From positions 248,001 to 312,000 of the forward strand of contig NZ_JAMBOE010000001.1 of the NCBI RefSeq assembly GCF_023715465.1: a stretch of DNA of 64,000 bases. The letters are read 5' to 3'. This DNA is from Paenibacillus macerans (GTDB taxonomy: Bacteria > Bacillota > Bacilli > Paenibacillales > Paenibacillaceae). The notes beneath the pieces are model-generated. The model saw nothing but the letters and a program-made list of their open reading frames with translations. It was not told the DNA's origin and did no database searches. Of the stretch, positions 24,945-33,475 are shown one piece after another; the first letter of the stretch is position 1, and each line of letters begins with the position of its first letter. The position numbers and the translations under genes were made by a program.

Positions 24945-25640
24945 ATGATAAACAAAACATTGTTCATGCGGGCTGCCATTTTGACATGGCTGCTTGGCTT
25001 CGCGGCTGCTTGCCATGCCGGACCCGCCGGGGCCGATCCCTCGCTCCCCATCATCAAGGAGGAGGGGGTGTATTCGCTGGAGATCTATCCCCGGCAGCAT
25101 CGGTTAATCGTCAAAGTCCAAGGCCACAAGTACAAAACTTACCTCGTTGCCGTGGGCAACCCGTCCACGCCGACCCCTGTCGGCGAGTACCGGATTTCGT
25201 ATAAAGGAAGGGATTGGGGACCGGCATTTGGTCCCAGATGGCTTGGGCTTAACGTTCCTTGGGGATACTACGGGATCCATGGCACGAACCGCCCCGACTC
25301 CATCGGCCGCCACCTCAGCCACGGCTGCATCCGGATGCGCAACCGAGACGTGCTCGAGCTTTACGATCTAGTCCCGATCGGGACCAAGGTGACCATTTAC
25401 GGCCATATCCTGGGGGATGCCTGGGAGAATCCGCGGGATTTGGCGGAAGGTGATGTGGGGGGAGACGTGCAACTGATTCAATCCCGCTTAAAAAGCGCCG
25501 GATATTTCCAAGGGGTGTGCAACGGCCGGTTTCGCGCCGACACAGCGGCGGCTTTGCGACAGTTTCAACGGGATCACAACTTGATACAGAACGGCGTTGT
25601 TTCCAGGAAGGTATACCAGGCCTTGGGATTATGGGAATAA
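24945..25640 (+). CDS. L,D-transpeptidase with C-terminal peptidoglycan-binding domain
   Basis: 231 residues. A signal peptide (about 1-30) is followed by a YkuD catalytic domain (about 42-153) with the conserved 'YYGIHGTNRPDSIG' and catalytic cysteine in 'SHGCIRM'. A peptidoglycan-binding-1-type helical domain follows (about 170-230, 'VQLIQSRLKSAGYFQGVCNGRFRADTAAALRQFQ'). It should form 3-3 cross-links or attach proteins to peptidoglycan outside the membrane; spore-cortex or wall roles both fit. Converges on the HD-GYP gene. Confidence 0.9.
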   Translation: MINKTLFMRAAILTWLLGFAAACHAGPAGADPSLPIIKEEGVYSLEIYPRQHRLIVKVQGHKYKTYLVAVGNPSTPTPVGEYRISYKGRDWGPAFGPRWLGLNVPWGYYGIHGTNRPDSIGRHLSHGCIRMRNRDVLELYDLVPIGTKVTIYGHILGDAWENPRDLAEGDVGGDVQLIQSRLKSAGYFQGVCNGRFRADTAAALRQFQRDHNLIQNGVVSRKVYQALGLWE

Positions 25641-25664
25641 CGGGGACAACCGAGGATAAAAACA

Positions 25665-25698
25665 AGGCTGCCGCTGGCGTTCCAGGGCAGCCTTTGTA
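25665..25698. terminator. Bidirectional terminator
   Basis: AAGGCTGCC pairs with GGCAGCCTT between the convergent L,D-transpeptidase and HD-GYP genes; A-run on the left and TTTG on the right. Confidence 0.75.
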
Positions 25699-25709
25699 AG
25701 TATGCTGGT

Positions 25710-26756
25710 TTAGATGAATACCTGTTCCAGTTCGATCGACCGTTCTTTAGATAAATCGCGGAAGCGCTCCTCATCGATCCGCACCAGCGGTTTAAAAATG
25801 TCCGCCGGATTGTTCCACACGATCGTGACGATCTCTCCGTTGCTCAGCCGGGCTTTTTTGCCGATGAAATTAGGCAGAAGATGGCGGGTTAACGCCTGCA
25901 CCGCTTTTTCGTTCAGCTTCCCGAAACCAAGCTCGTAAGTTTTGCGCAACACGGTCAGAAGATCTTGCCGCGAGCGGCTTCCGTCCGGCTCGGTCATCCC
26001 AACGAACACATCGGCCACGGCCACGATTTCCGCATACGGATGAATTTCCGCTTTTCCAAGTGCTTGAGGATAGCCCGTGCCATCCTCCCGCTCATGGTGC
26101 TGAAGCGCTACCAATGCCGTCTTCTCTTCGCCCATCGAATTCCGGATAATCTCATAACCGTACGACGTATGGCGCTGTAATTCCTCCAGATCCTCCCCCG
26201 CCAGATCATGCTCGCGGTTGCGAAGCGACTGCCGAACCCGGCTTTTGCCGATATCATGCAGATATCCCGCTCTGCTGATCTCATAACATTCCTCGGCCGA
26301 ATACCCAAGCCAGGTGGCTATGTAATAGGACAATAAGCCGACCTGCAACGAATGGTTATAAATATTTACATCGTCTTCGGTAAATGCAATAAGCAGCGAA
26401 ACGACATCTTTATTGCGGTCAAGCACCTCGAGCATCGGCTCCAAATGCTGATCAACCAGCGATTGGTTGAACTTGCCTGTAGTCAGCGCTTCAAGGAAAA
26501 TCGATTGGAAACCTTTCAGCGTAAAATCAAAATTGTCCTTGATCCGCTCTTTTATATCGGTTTGTTCGCCTTCAGGCTCGGATGCTTCGCTGCCGCGCGT
26601 CTCGATATCGACATAGTCGATGCTTTGGCGGATCAGAAGCGCAATTTCCTCCGTACGAATGCTCGTTCCTTTGGGAAGAACATGCAGCCCGGCCCGATTA
26701 AACACATCCGTTCTGAGCCGATCGCCTTCCAGAAGCTCCATGACGTGAATTCTCAT
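25710..26756 (-). CDS. HD-GYP domain protein (probable cyclic-di-GMP phosphodiesterase)
   Basis: 348 residues. The first 120 residues are a regulatory region lacking a REC domain. The HD-GYP domain (about 125-290) has 'YNHSLQVGLLS', the HD pair in 'GYLHDIGKSRV', and 'HHEREDGTGYP', which is the full HD-GYP signature. It should hydrolyse c-di-GMP. A short C-terminal beta-rich tail follows. GAAGGGG precedes the ATG. Monocistronic, with a shared terminator. Confidence 0.88.
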   Translation of the reverse strand: MRIHVMELLEGDRLRTDVFNRAGLHVLPKGTSIRTEEIALLIRQSIDYVDIETRGSEASEPEGEQTDIKERIKDNFDFTLKGFQSIFLEALTTGKFNQSLVDQHLEPMLEVLDRNKDVVSLLIAFTEDDVNIYNHSLQVGLLSYYIATWLGYSAEECYEISRAGYLHDIGKSRVRQSLRNREHDLAGEDLEELQRHTSYGYEIIRNSMGEEKTALVALQHHEREDGTGYPQALGKAEIHPYAEIVAVADVFVGMTEPDGSRSRQDLLTVLRKTYELGFGKLNEKAVQALTRHLLPNFIGKKARLSNGEIVTIVWNNPADIFKPLVRIDEERFRDLSKERSIELEQVFI

Positions 26757-26857
26757 TTTATTTTATCCCCTTCTTTTCCCCGCGACTCATGAAACGCCGA
26801 TGAATTAACTTAATTACCTTTAATATCGATCGTGAATAACATTTCATAAATAGTGCT

Positions 26858-27103
26858 TTAGGAGGGATTTATGAGAAAAGGCTGCTCAGCCTGCGAAAAA
26901 TAGTTTTCCCCACAGTCCCAGTCGTTTTGGATTTTTTTCCACGCCACGGTGTACTCTTGCTTTAAATGGGTCCCAAGACCGATGACGTCCGACTTATACT
27001 CAAGCTGAACTTTTTCCAGCGTGGCCTGCATCATAGCGATCAAATGTTCGGCCGCTTTCCGCTCAGAATATTTTTCCTTTCTCAAGCAAATCTTAATAGG
27101 CAA
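26858..27103 (-). pseudogene. Relic of a Ger(x)C C-terminal domain
   Basis: An 81-codon frame whose middle, 'LEKVQLEYKSDVIGLGTHL' and 'AWKKIQNDWD', resembles the C-terminal domain of Ger(x)C germinant receptor lipoproteins, which ends with K..DwiGfG, a K/R-rich helix and W...W. The intact neighbour at 28735-29919 has the corresponding 'KARSDAFLMSQYL' and 'IWQSMRPQWKNY'. Lipobox and N-terminal domain are absent and the last residues are not family-like. It is on the opposite strand to the intact ger operon, so it is a leftover of another receptor locus. Identification is by eye. Confidence 0.6.
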
Positions 27104-27132
27104 AATCCGGCTTTAGGAAGGAGGAAACATCC

Positions 27133-28728
27133 ATGCCGTTTTGGAGAAAATTCCTGCGCACAATTCACGCCGGGAACGGAAAAACCGCCGGTAACCCGGC
27201 AAGAGATCAAGGCGGGCCGGCGGCAAACGGGATAGCTTTAACCGGCAGTCTGGCGGTCCGGCTCGCCTGGCTTAAGGAAGAGCTGAAAAACAGCTCGGAT
27301 ATTATCTACCGTGAGTTCGTGATCAGTACCGGTCAACGCTGCGTGCTCATCTACGTCCGCGGAATGATTGCCCAGGAAACGGCCCAGCACTACATTGTCA
27401 GAAGCCTGCAGCGGGAATCTGCGCAATTGCAGGATAGGAACATCTATCAATTCCTGTTCGAAGACGAAGGCCTCACCGTTTCCCAAACCAGTGTTATCAA
27501 AGATCTGAACCAAGGCATAAATGCCGTCCTGGACGCCGGGGCACTGCTTTTGATCGATGGAGACGCGCGGATGCTGACCTTTTCCATCTCCTCATACCCC
27601 ACCCGTTCCATTGAGGAGACGCCCAATGAGTCGGTTATCCGCGGGCCGAGGGAAGCATTTATCGAGGATTTGGAGAAAAATCTGACCTTGCTGCGCAGAC
27701 GGATCAAGCACAAAAATTTCAAAACACAGGCTATCACTACGGGGCGGTACACGCAAACCGATATCGTGCTTGCCTACGTTGAGGGCGTATGCAAACCCGA
27801 ACTGGTCAAAGAAGTGCAGCGGCGCCTGTCGTATCTCAAAATGGACGGTGTGCTCAGCTCTTCCTATGTGGAGGAATGTATAGAAGACAATCCCTACTCT
27901 CCCTTCCCGCAATTGCAATACACGGAGAGGCCCGACGTCGTCAGCGCCGCGCTGATCGAAGGCCGGATCGCGATTCTCGTCAACGGGTCGCCCATGGTGC
28001 TGATGGCCCCGGTCACGTTCCCAATGCTGCTGCAATCGGCCGAAGACTATTACCAGCGGTATGTGGCGGCGAACTGGATTCGCTGGATCCGTTATTTTTT
28101 CGTACTAGTGTCTTTGCTGCTTCCGTCGCTTTATATTGCCATTACGACGTTCCACCCGGAGATGATCCCGGCCCAGCTGCTGATTGCCGTAGCCTCCTCC
28201 CGGGAAATCGTCCCCTTCCCGGCGCTGCTCGAAGCATTTGCGATGGAACTGGCCTTTGAAGCGTTGCGCGAAGCTTCGATCCGGATCCCGAAATCGATCG
28301 GGCAAGCCGTCTCCATTATCGGGGCGCTTATCATCGGCACCGCCGCCGTACAAGCTGGCATCGCCTCCGCGGCCATGGTCATTATCGTCTCTCTTACCGG
28401 GATCGCTTCGTTCATCATTCCGCACTTTGATCTGGGGCTCTCTTTCCGGCTGCTTAGGTTCCCCATCATGATCCTGGCCTCGTTGTTCGGGCTTTACGGC
28501 ATCGCTTGCGGGATGATCCTGATCTACATTCATTTGGTAAACCTGCGATCCTTTGGCATTCCGTACATGTCGTCCATCGCACCGCTGGTTACCGAAGATC
28601 TGGCCGATACGCTCCTCAGGGTGCCCTGGTGGAAAATGTACAAACGGCCCGTTCAAATCACGGATCAAGCAGTTCGGCAACAAAACAATTCCCGCGGCTG
28701 GGAGACGGAAAAAAGTGAACTGGAGTGA
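27133..28728 (+). CDS. Spore germinant receptor A subunit (GerA/GerK type)
   Basis: 531 residues. A large N-terminal cytoplasmic domain (about 1-310, with 'YREFVISTGQRCVLIYVRGM', 'RGPREAFIEDLEKNLTLLRRRIKH' and the 'EGRIAILVNGSPMVLMAP' segment) is followed by about five membrane helices (about 320-480). The 'SREIVPFPALLEAFAMELAFEALREAS' motif is typical of GerAA proteins. It forms the inner-membrane receptor with the C, D and B subunits downstream. AGGAAGGAGG precedes the ATG. The gene heads the operon; a forespore (sigma-G) promoter is expected but I did not identify one. Confidence 0.93.
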   Translation: MPFWRKFLRTIHAGNGKTAGNPARDQGGPAANGIALTGSLAVRLAWLKEELKNSSDIIYREFVISTGQRCVLIYVRGMIAQETAQHYIVRSLQRESAQLQDRNIYQFLFEDEGLTVSQTSVIKDLNQGINAVLDAGALLLIDGDARMLTFSISSYPTRSIEETPNESVIRGPREAFIEDLEKNLTLLRRRIKHKNFKTQAITTGRYTQTDIVLAYVEGVCKPELVKEVQRRLSYLKMDGVLSSSYVEECIEDNPYSPFPQLQYTERPDVVSAALIEGRIAILVNGSPMVLMAPVTFPMLLQSAEDYYQRYVAANWIRWIRYFFVLVSLLLPSLYIAITTFHPEMIPAQLLIAVASSREIVPFPALLEAFAMELAFEALREASIRIPKSIGQAVSIIGALIIGTAAVQAGIASAAMVIIVSLTGIASFIIPHFDLGLSFRLLRFPIMILASLFGLYGIACGMILIYIHLVNLRSFGIPYMSSIAPLVTEDLADTLLRVPWWKMYKRPVQITDQAVRQQNNSRGWETEKSELE

Positions 28729-28734
28729 ACAAAA

Positions 28735-29919
28735 ATGCGCAGAGCGATATATACCGCCGCGTTGGTGGTCCTGCTTTTGACAGGCGTTGGCGGTTGCTGG
28801 TCTTCGCAAGAGCTGAACAACCGCGCGTTTGCGAATGCCGTTCTCATCGATTTGACCGAGGACGGAGAGATCGAGCTGTCCATCGGGTTTCCGCTGCCCA
28901 ACCGGATGATCCCGGCGCAAGCCGGCGGCTCGGGACAACCCACAGGCAGTCCGTACACTTTTGTCACCAAACGGGCAAACAATATCAGCCAGGCTTTGCG
29001 GTTGATTCAGGTCGATCTTTCGCGAAATATTTCCTTCGGCCAAACGCGCTCCATCATCGTCGGCAGGAGACTTGCGGAGCAAGGGCTCGACAGGGTCGTG
29101 GAGTTCGTTTTCCGCCAGCCCTCCTTTCGCCTGAGCGCCAATCTGTTCGTAACGCCCAATAAAGTAACGGAGATCACGAGAATTCCGTTGGTGTTTGAAA
29201 GAGTCATCGGCGATATTTTGCGAAAATACATCAACAACCATTTCACCTTGGATACGACGGTAAAGGACTATAAGCTCGCGTTGTACCAGGGCGGAGACAT
29301 TCTTATTCCTTTGCTGACTTTCGGGCAGCAGCCCGAGATCGCCGTGGAGGATCCTAAAAAAGACCGCTGGATGGGTACGGGAGGCGTAGCGATTTTTAGC
29401 GGCGGAAAAATGACGAAAACGGAGCTTTCCATAAAAGATTTAAGAGGCGCACTCTGGATCAGTTCACAGCTCAGCACCACCACCATCACCATCGCTTCTC
29501 CAAGTGACGGCAAAGAAATCAGCTGTTTCATAGAAGGGATCAAAACAAGCATCAAGCCTAACGTCAAAAACGGGAATGTCTCCTTTCAAATTACCAGCAG
29601 CGCGAGAGCTTTCGTGCAGACCTCTTTGTCGGAAATCGATTTGAAGGATCCGGCCGTCGTCCAACAATTGGAGGTCATTTTGCAAAAAGATGTGGAAGAA
29701 CGGTTGAATAAGGTGCTCGAAAAAACGCGCAAAGCCCGTTCCGATGCGTTTCTAATGAGTCAATATCTCGATTGGAGATACCCGAAAATATGGCAAAGCA
29801 TGCGGCCGCAGTGGAAAAACTATTACGCGGAAGAACTGCCTATTGAGGTTAATGTTAAAATCCTGCTGAACCGCACCGGCGGTGTGTACCGTTCGGTGGT
29901 TCAAGAAACTCATATATAG
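28735..29919 (+). CDS. Spore germinant receptor lipoprotein subunit, Ger(x)C family
   Basis: 394 residues, starting six bases after the A-subunit stop. A lipoprotein signal with lipobox LTGVGGC gives an N-terminal Cys followed by 'WSSQELNNRAFANAVLIDL', the usual Ger(x)C opening (W-D-x-x-E-L). Three-domain Ger(x)C architecture follows. The C-terminus has 'WRYPKIWQSMRPQWKNYYAEELPIEVNVKILLNRTGG', as expected for a complete protein. It is anchored to the outer face of the spore inner membrane and is essential for receptor function in known systems. Confidence 0.93.
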   Translation: MRRAIYTAALVVLLLTGVGGCWSSQELNNRAFANAVLIDLTEDGEIELSIGFPLPNRMIPAQAGGSGQPTGSPYTFVTKRANNISQALRLIQVDLSRNISFGQTRSIIVGRRLAEQGLDRVVEFVFRQPSFRLSANLFVTPNKVTEITRIPLVFERVIGDILRKYINNHFTLDTTVKDYKLALYQGGDILIPLLTFGQQPEIAVEDPKKDRWMGTGGVAIFSGGKMTKTELSIKDLRGALWISSQLSTTTITIASPSDGKEISCFIEGIKTSIKPNVKNGNVSFQITSSARAFVQTSLSEIDLKDPAVVQQLEVILQKDVEERLNKVLEKTRKARSDAFLMSQYLDWRYPKIWQSMRPQWKNYYAEELPIEVNVKILLNRTGGVYRSVVQETHI

Positions 29920-29931
29920 TGAGGAAACGCG

Positions 29932-30150
29932 ATGATCTGGATCGGAACGATATATGTGATTATTATGCTGTTCGATTGGTTTGGGCAGCGCAAAAAGCAG
30001 GTAAAGCTAAAAACCCGCCTGCTTGTGCTGCTCATCTCGCTTTGTTTTTTCGCTTGCGCAGAAGTGTTGTTTCTGTTGAAAGAACGTTGGAATGTGCCGA
30101 TGTTTATTCAATATATCAGGGAGTCCATCCAACATTGGATGTTTGGATAA
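29932..30150 (+). CDS. Small two-helix germinant receptor protein (D-subunit-like)
   Basis: 72 residues, 12 bases after the Ger(x)C stop and 21 before the B-subunit gene, with TGAGGAAAC as ribosome site. Two hydrophobic helices (about 2-16 and 29-47) are separated by a basic loop 'QRKKQVKLKTR'. Small two-TM D subunits occur in many Bacillus ger operons (GerKD, GerUD) and modulate receptor response; size, topology and position all fit. The overlapping frame starting at 29919 is not hydrophobic and is rejected. Confidence 0.75.
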   Translation: MIWIGTIYVIIMLFDWFGQRKKQVKLKTRLLVLLISLCFFACAEVLFLLKERWNVPMFIQYIRESIQHWMFG

Positions 30151-30171
30151 TCGCTACAGGGGGCTAATCTC

Positions 30172-31278
30172 ATGCTAAAAAACGTAACCTCTTCTCAAGT
30201 TTATTCGCTTTATAATTTACAGATTTTCACCACCGTCATCGCTTTTTTCATCGGGATTATGATCGCGGGCAGCAAGTACTCCACTCCCGTTGCCACTTTG
30301 ATTGGAGGCCTTCTGGCGCTGGTGTTGGTATACCCTGCCTATAAGGTCGGGGCTTCGCGTCCCGGCGAATTCCTCGTGCAATACGGCGGCGAGCTTGTCG
30401 GCCGGCCTTTGCATTACTGCTTCATCCTTTACATCGTGCTGATCCATATCCTTCTCGCTGCGCTCAGTCTGAGGGAACTAGCCGACTATTTGCTTTCCGA
30501 GTATTTGATCGACACTCCCGGTTGGGCCGTTGTGGGCATCTTTGGCATTTGCGTCGCTTATGCCGTGCGCTGCGGATTATATACGATTTTCCTGGCAGCC
30601 GAAGGAATATTCCTCGTCACCGCGCTGGCCTTCCTGTCCATCCCGCTGATCGGGTTTCAGGAAATGGAGGTGGATATGTTCATCGCGCTGGCGACCCATT
30701 TAACATTAAAGGATTTGTGGGACGGTATCTATGAGACCGTGTCCATTTTTGGTGAGCTGGCCTTCCTGTTTTTGCTGTTTCCTTATTTGAAAAAACCAAA
30801 AAAAGTTTACCGGACCTATTTTTTCGTCACCTGTACGTCACTTGCGATCATCATTACGCATGTTATCCCCGTCCTTCTTACCTTCGGCCCGAGTCTGGGG
30901 GCCAATCTGATATACCCCGATATGGAGTTGGTGCGCTTCATCCGCGTTGGATCCTTCATCGACACGATGGACCCGATTCTGATCATTCTTTGGCTGACGA
31001 GCATTTTCGTTAAAATCTCGTTTATTGTGTTTACGGCGGTAACCTGCTTGTCTCAGCTGACCGGCGTGAATGACCATAAGCCCTTTACGCTGCCTGTGGT
31101 CGCCTTTATTTTGGTGTTCTCCATCTGCATCGTAAGAACCCCGCCCGAATTAACTCGTTTTCTGTCCGACGACTGGCCTGCGCTGATGATCTTCGCCGAA
31201 TTTCTGATTCCGTTGGTTTATTGGATGGCGGGGATCGCGCGCGGCTCGATCAAGAAAGCAAAAGCCGAAGGGCATTAA
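30172..31278 (+). CDS. Spore germinant receptor B subunit (GerAB/GerKB type)
   Basis: 368 residues, about ten membrane helices, member of the APC-like endospore germination permease family. Features include 'SSQVYSLYNLQIFTTVIAFFIGIMIAG', the long hydrophobic core and a basic C-terminus 'GSIKKAKAEGH'. B subunits bind the germinant and act with the A subunit as an ion channel in known receptors. Here the order is A-C-D-B instead of the commoner A-B-C. AGGGGGC precedes the ATG. The stop codon lies inside the terminator stem. Confidence 0.93.
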   Translation: MLKNVTSSQVYSLYNLQIFTTVIAFFIGIMIAGSKYSTPVATLIGGLLALVLVYPAYKVGASRPGEFLVQYGGELVGRPLHYCFILYIVLIHILLAALSLRELADYLLSEYLIDTPGWAVVGIFGICVAYAVRCGLYTIFLAAEGIFLVTALAFLSIPLIGFQEMEVDMFIALATHLTLKDLWDGIYETVSIFGELAFLFLLFPYLKKPKKVYRTYFFVTCTSLAIIITHVIPVLLTFGPSLGANLIYPDMELVRFIRVGSFIDTMDPILIILWLTSIFVKISFIVFTAVTCLSQLTGVNDHKPFTLPVVAFILVFSICIVRTPPELTRFLSDDWPALMIFAEFLIPLVYWMAGIARGSIKKAKAEGH

Positions 31279-31293
31279 CCCGGCTTCTATTTT
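31262..31293 (+). terminator. Terminator of the ger operon
   Basis: AAGCCG-AA-GGG pairs with CCC-GGCTT, followed by CTATTTTC. It overlaps the last codons of the B subunit and the end of the convergent ABC ATPase gene. Confidence 0.6.
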
Positions 31294-32066
31294 CTCGCCA
31301 ACCAGGCCCGCTCCTGGTTCCAACTCAAGCTGACCGGAATTTCAAAAAAGTCGGACAAACGGGATTCGGTCAACACGTCCCGGCTGTCGCCTTGCTTAAA
31401 CACTTCGCCCCGGCGCAGCAGCAGGGTCTTGCTGAAGATTGGCAAAATTTCCTCCGTATGGTGGGTTACATACAGCATATGCGGCGCCTCCGGCTCGGCG
31501 GCCAATTGCGTTATGCTCTCCAGCAGTCCTTCCTTGGAAATAAAATCAAGCCCGTTCGTCGCTTCATCCAAAATCAGCAGCTTGGGCGAGGCCATCAGCG
31601 CCCGGGCGATGAGCAGTTTCTGCTGCTCGCCCTGGGAGCAGGTTTGGTAAGCGCGGCCGCGCAGATGACTGCAGCGCAGCTGTTCCATGAACGCCGCGGC
31701 GCGGTCGTAGTCCTCGGCCCCGGGCTTCTCGTACAGGCCGATCGAGGCATATTTGCCGCTGACGACCAAGTCCTCGGCTTTTTGACCGCCGTGCAGCTTC
31801 TCCTGCAGCGATGAGCTCACCCATCCGATCGATTTGCGCAGCTCTCTTAAGTCGACCTCGCCAAACCGCTGCCCCAACACGCTGATCGTTCCGGACGACG
31901 GCCACAGGTAACCGCTGATCATGTTAAGCAGCGTCGTTTTCCCCGAGCCGTTTAAGCCCAGCAGAGCCCAATGCTCCCCTTCTCCGATCGTCCAATCCAC
32001 ACCGTTCAAAATCGTTTTCCCTTCCCGCTGCCAGGTCACTTGCTTCATTTCGATGATCGACTTCAT
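31287..32066 (-). CDS. Stand-alone ABC ATPase, YlmA-like
   Basis: 259 residues, single nucleotide-binding domain. Walker A GLNGSGKTT, signature CSQGEQQ (variant of LSGGQ), Walker B LLILDEAT and a switch histidine in 'VTHHTEEI' are all present. No permease gene is adjacent. Proteins of this type (YlmA, ModF-like) are often encoded alone and may not work in transport. GGGAGGAAC precedes the ATG. Confidence 0.85.
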   Translation of the reverse strand: MKSIIEMKQVTWQREGKTILNGVDWTIGEGEHWALLGLNGSGKTTLLNMISGYLWPSSGTISVLGQRFGEVDLRELRKSIGWVSSSLQEKLHGGQKAEDLVVSGKYASIGLYEKPGAEDYDRAAAFMEQLRCSHLRGRAYQTCSQGEQQKLLIARALMASPKLLILDEATNGLDFISKEGLLESITQLAAEPEAPHMLYVTHHTEEILPIFSKTLLLRRGEVFKQGDSRDVLTESRLSDFFEIPVSLSWNQERAWLARK

Positions 32067-32251
32067 ATATGAGTTCCTCCCGAGTTGGTTTACAGTACTC
32101 TCAAGCTACTCTCGCGCGGAAGGTTTGTCAAGCTCCGCGCCGGCGGGCGGCTGCGGAATACGGATTCGCCGGCGTAGGGAAATTCGGCATTAGTTCGTGC
32201 TTATTTTGCTGAAACCAGCTAGAATACTAACGAAGGGAAGTGAGTTTTAAT

Positions 32252-33118
32252 TTGACTCATACATTTACATGGGCCGATGTTGCAGCGCTACAAAAAGCCG
32301 TTGAACAGCAAGATGGTATTTCTTTAAAGCTAAACTGGGACACATTGCTTGCGGGCAAAGAAGACGACGGTGTGCACTTGGCCGATTTCAGGGACGGGAA
32401 GCTTGTGGCTTTTCTCGGAAAATATTCGTTTGGCGGCAGTCTGGAAATTTGCGGCATGGTGCATCCGGATTACCGCAGGCAAGGCATTTTTACGAGTTTG
32501 CTGCAACAAGCCCTGGATACGCCGACACGGCAAGCCCACGCGAAAATTTTGCTCAATGCCCCGGGCGGTTCGGAAACCGGCAAGCGGTTCCCGGACAATG
32601 TGAGCTGCCGCCTTGCCTTCAGCGAGTATCAAATGAGGCTGGAAGCCCCCGAATTTGCCGGGGAACACGCCGCTCACACCAATGACGCCGATGTTGTCTC
32701 GATCTCGCTCGCGCCGGCCGGAGAAGCCGATAAAGCGGTGTTACAGCGACTTGATAGCGAAGGGTTCAAGATGGAGCCGGAAGAGACCCGGCGCTTTTAT
32801 GAGGAGATGTCCCCCGCGGAATTGGCCCAAAACGAGTTGATTTTACTGGGCGGAGAGCCGGCCGGGAAAATCCGGGTTTCCCGCCATGATGGGGAAGCGT
32901 GGATTTATGGGTTCGTCGTCAAAGCGAAGCTGCGCGGCCAGGGCATCGGCAGCGCAGCCTTGCGCCAGGTCATCAAACGGGAACGGGCTGACGGTTACGA
33001 TGTTTGGCTCGAGGTTGCCCTGGACAACCCAAACGCCAAAAAGCTCTACGAAAACGTCGGCTTCCGCGCCCAGCGGTCCCAGGATTATTACGAATACGAG
33101 ACGAGCGTAAATCGCTGA
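32252..33118 (+). CDS. Tandem GNAT N-acetyltransferase
   Basis: I place the start at TTG 32252 (following GAAGGGAAG, about 11 bases upstream); GTG 32240 would abut the site. The 288-residue protein contains two GNAT domains. The first has the acetyl-CoA loop in 'GMVHPDYRRQGIFTSLL' (about 65-85); the second has 'FVVKAKLRGQGIGSAALRQV' (about 223-245) and the late 'NAKKLYENVGF' motif. Duplicated GNATs often keep only one active half; here both loops look intact. Substrate unknown. Confidence 0.85.
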   Translation: MTHTFTWADVAALQKAVEQQDGISLKLNWDTLLAGKEDDGVHLADFRDGKLVAFLGKYSFGGSLEICGMVHPDYRRQGIFTSLLQQALDTPTRQAHAKILLNAPGGSETGKRFPDNVSCRLAFSEYQMRLEAPEFAGEHAAHTNDADVVSISLAPAGEADKAVLQRLDSEGFKMEPEETRRFYEEMSPAELAQNELILLGGEPAGKIRVSRHDGEAWIYGFVVKAKLRGQGIGSAALRQVIKRERADGYDVWLEVALDNPNAKKLYENVGFRAQRSQDYYEYETSVNR

Positions 33119-33124
33119 AGTCTG

Positions 33125-33162
33125 AAAAGCCGCCAAAGCAATTAGCTCTGGCGGCTTTTTGA
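33125..33162 (+). terminator. Intrinsic terminator of the tandem GNAT gene
   Basis: AAAAGCCGCCA pairs with TGGCGGCTTTTT around a 14-base loop, seven bases after the stop codon. Confidence 0.85.
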
Positions 33163-33204
33163 TGAGGTACTATGCCTGCCTGCCGCTGCCTGTCGCTGTC
33201 TCTC

Positions 33205-33425
33205 CCTGTCTCCCCGGAAATAACGGTAAATTGTGGCGCTAATTTTGAGTTTTTGCCCCGCTTTCGCAAAATAGCGGAACTTTTAGTACCTATTTCTGCC
33301 AACCGTCAGGGGAATACGCCTCTTTGCTCGCATTTTCAGAACATAGCGGTAAAAAAGTCCTCTATATATAACAAACTTGTCTTTTCAGAGAAAATAAAGC
33401 CATTTTTTACCGCTATTTCCGCGGC
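33205..33425. repeat. TAGCGGAA-type intergenic repeats
   Basis: About 220 bp with several copies of ATAGCGG (33271, 33346) and ACGGTAAA, closing with TTTTTACCGCTATTTC in inverted orientation. A similar composition of ATAGCGG/CCGCTAT words occurs at 62645-62840. No gene is visible in this 357-bp gap. Confidence 0.5.
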
Positions 33426-33475
33426 CTCCGCAAATGCAAGTGCGGCCCCCTGGCAGGGCCGCGCTTCATTTCAGG

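Noticed and set aside
29919..30167. Alternative frame over the small ger gene
   Set aside because: Not hydrophobic and without family resemblance; the overlapping two-helix frame from 29932 fits the operon.
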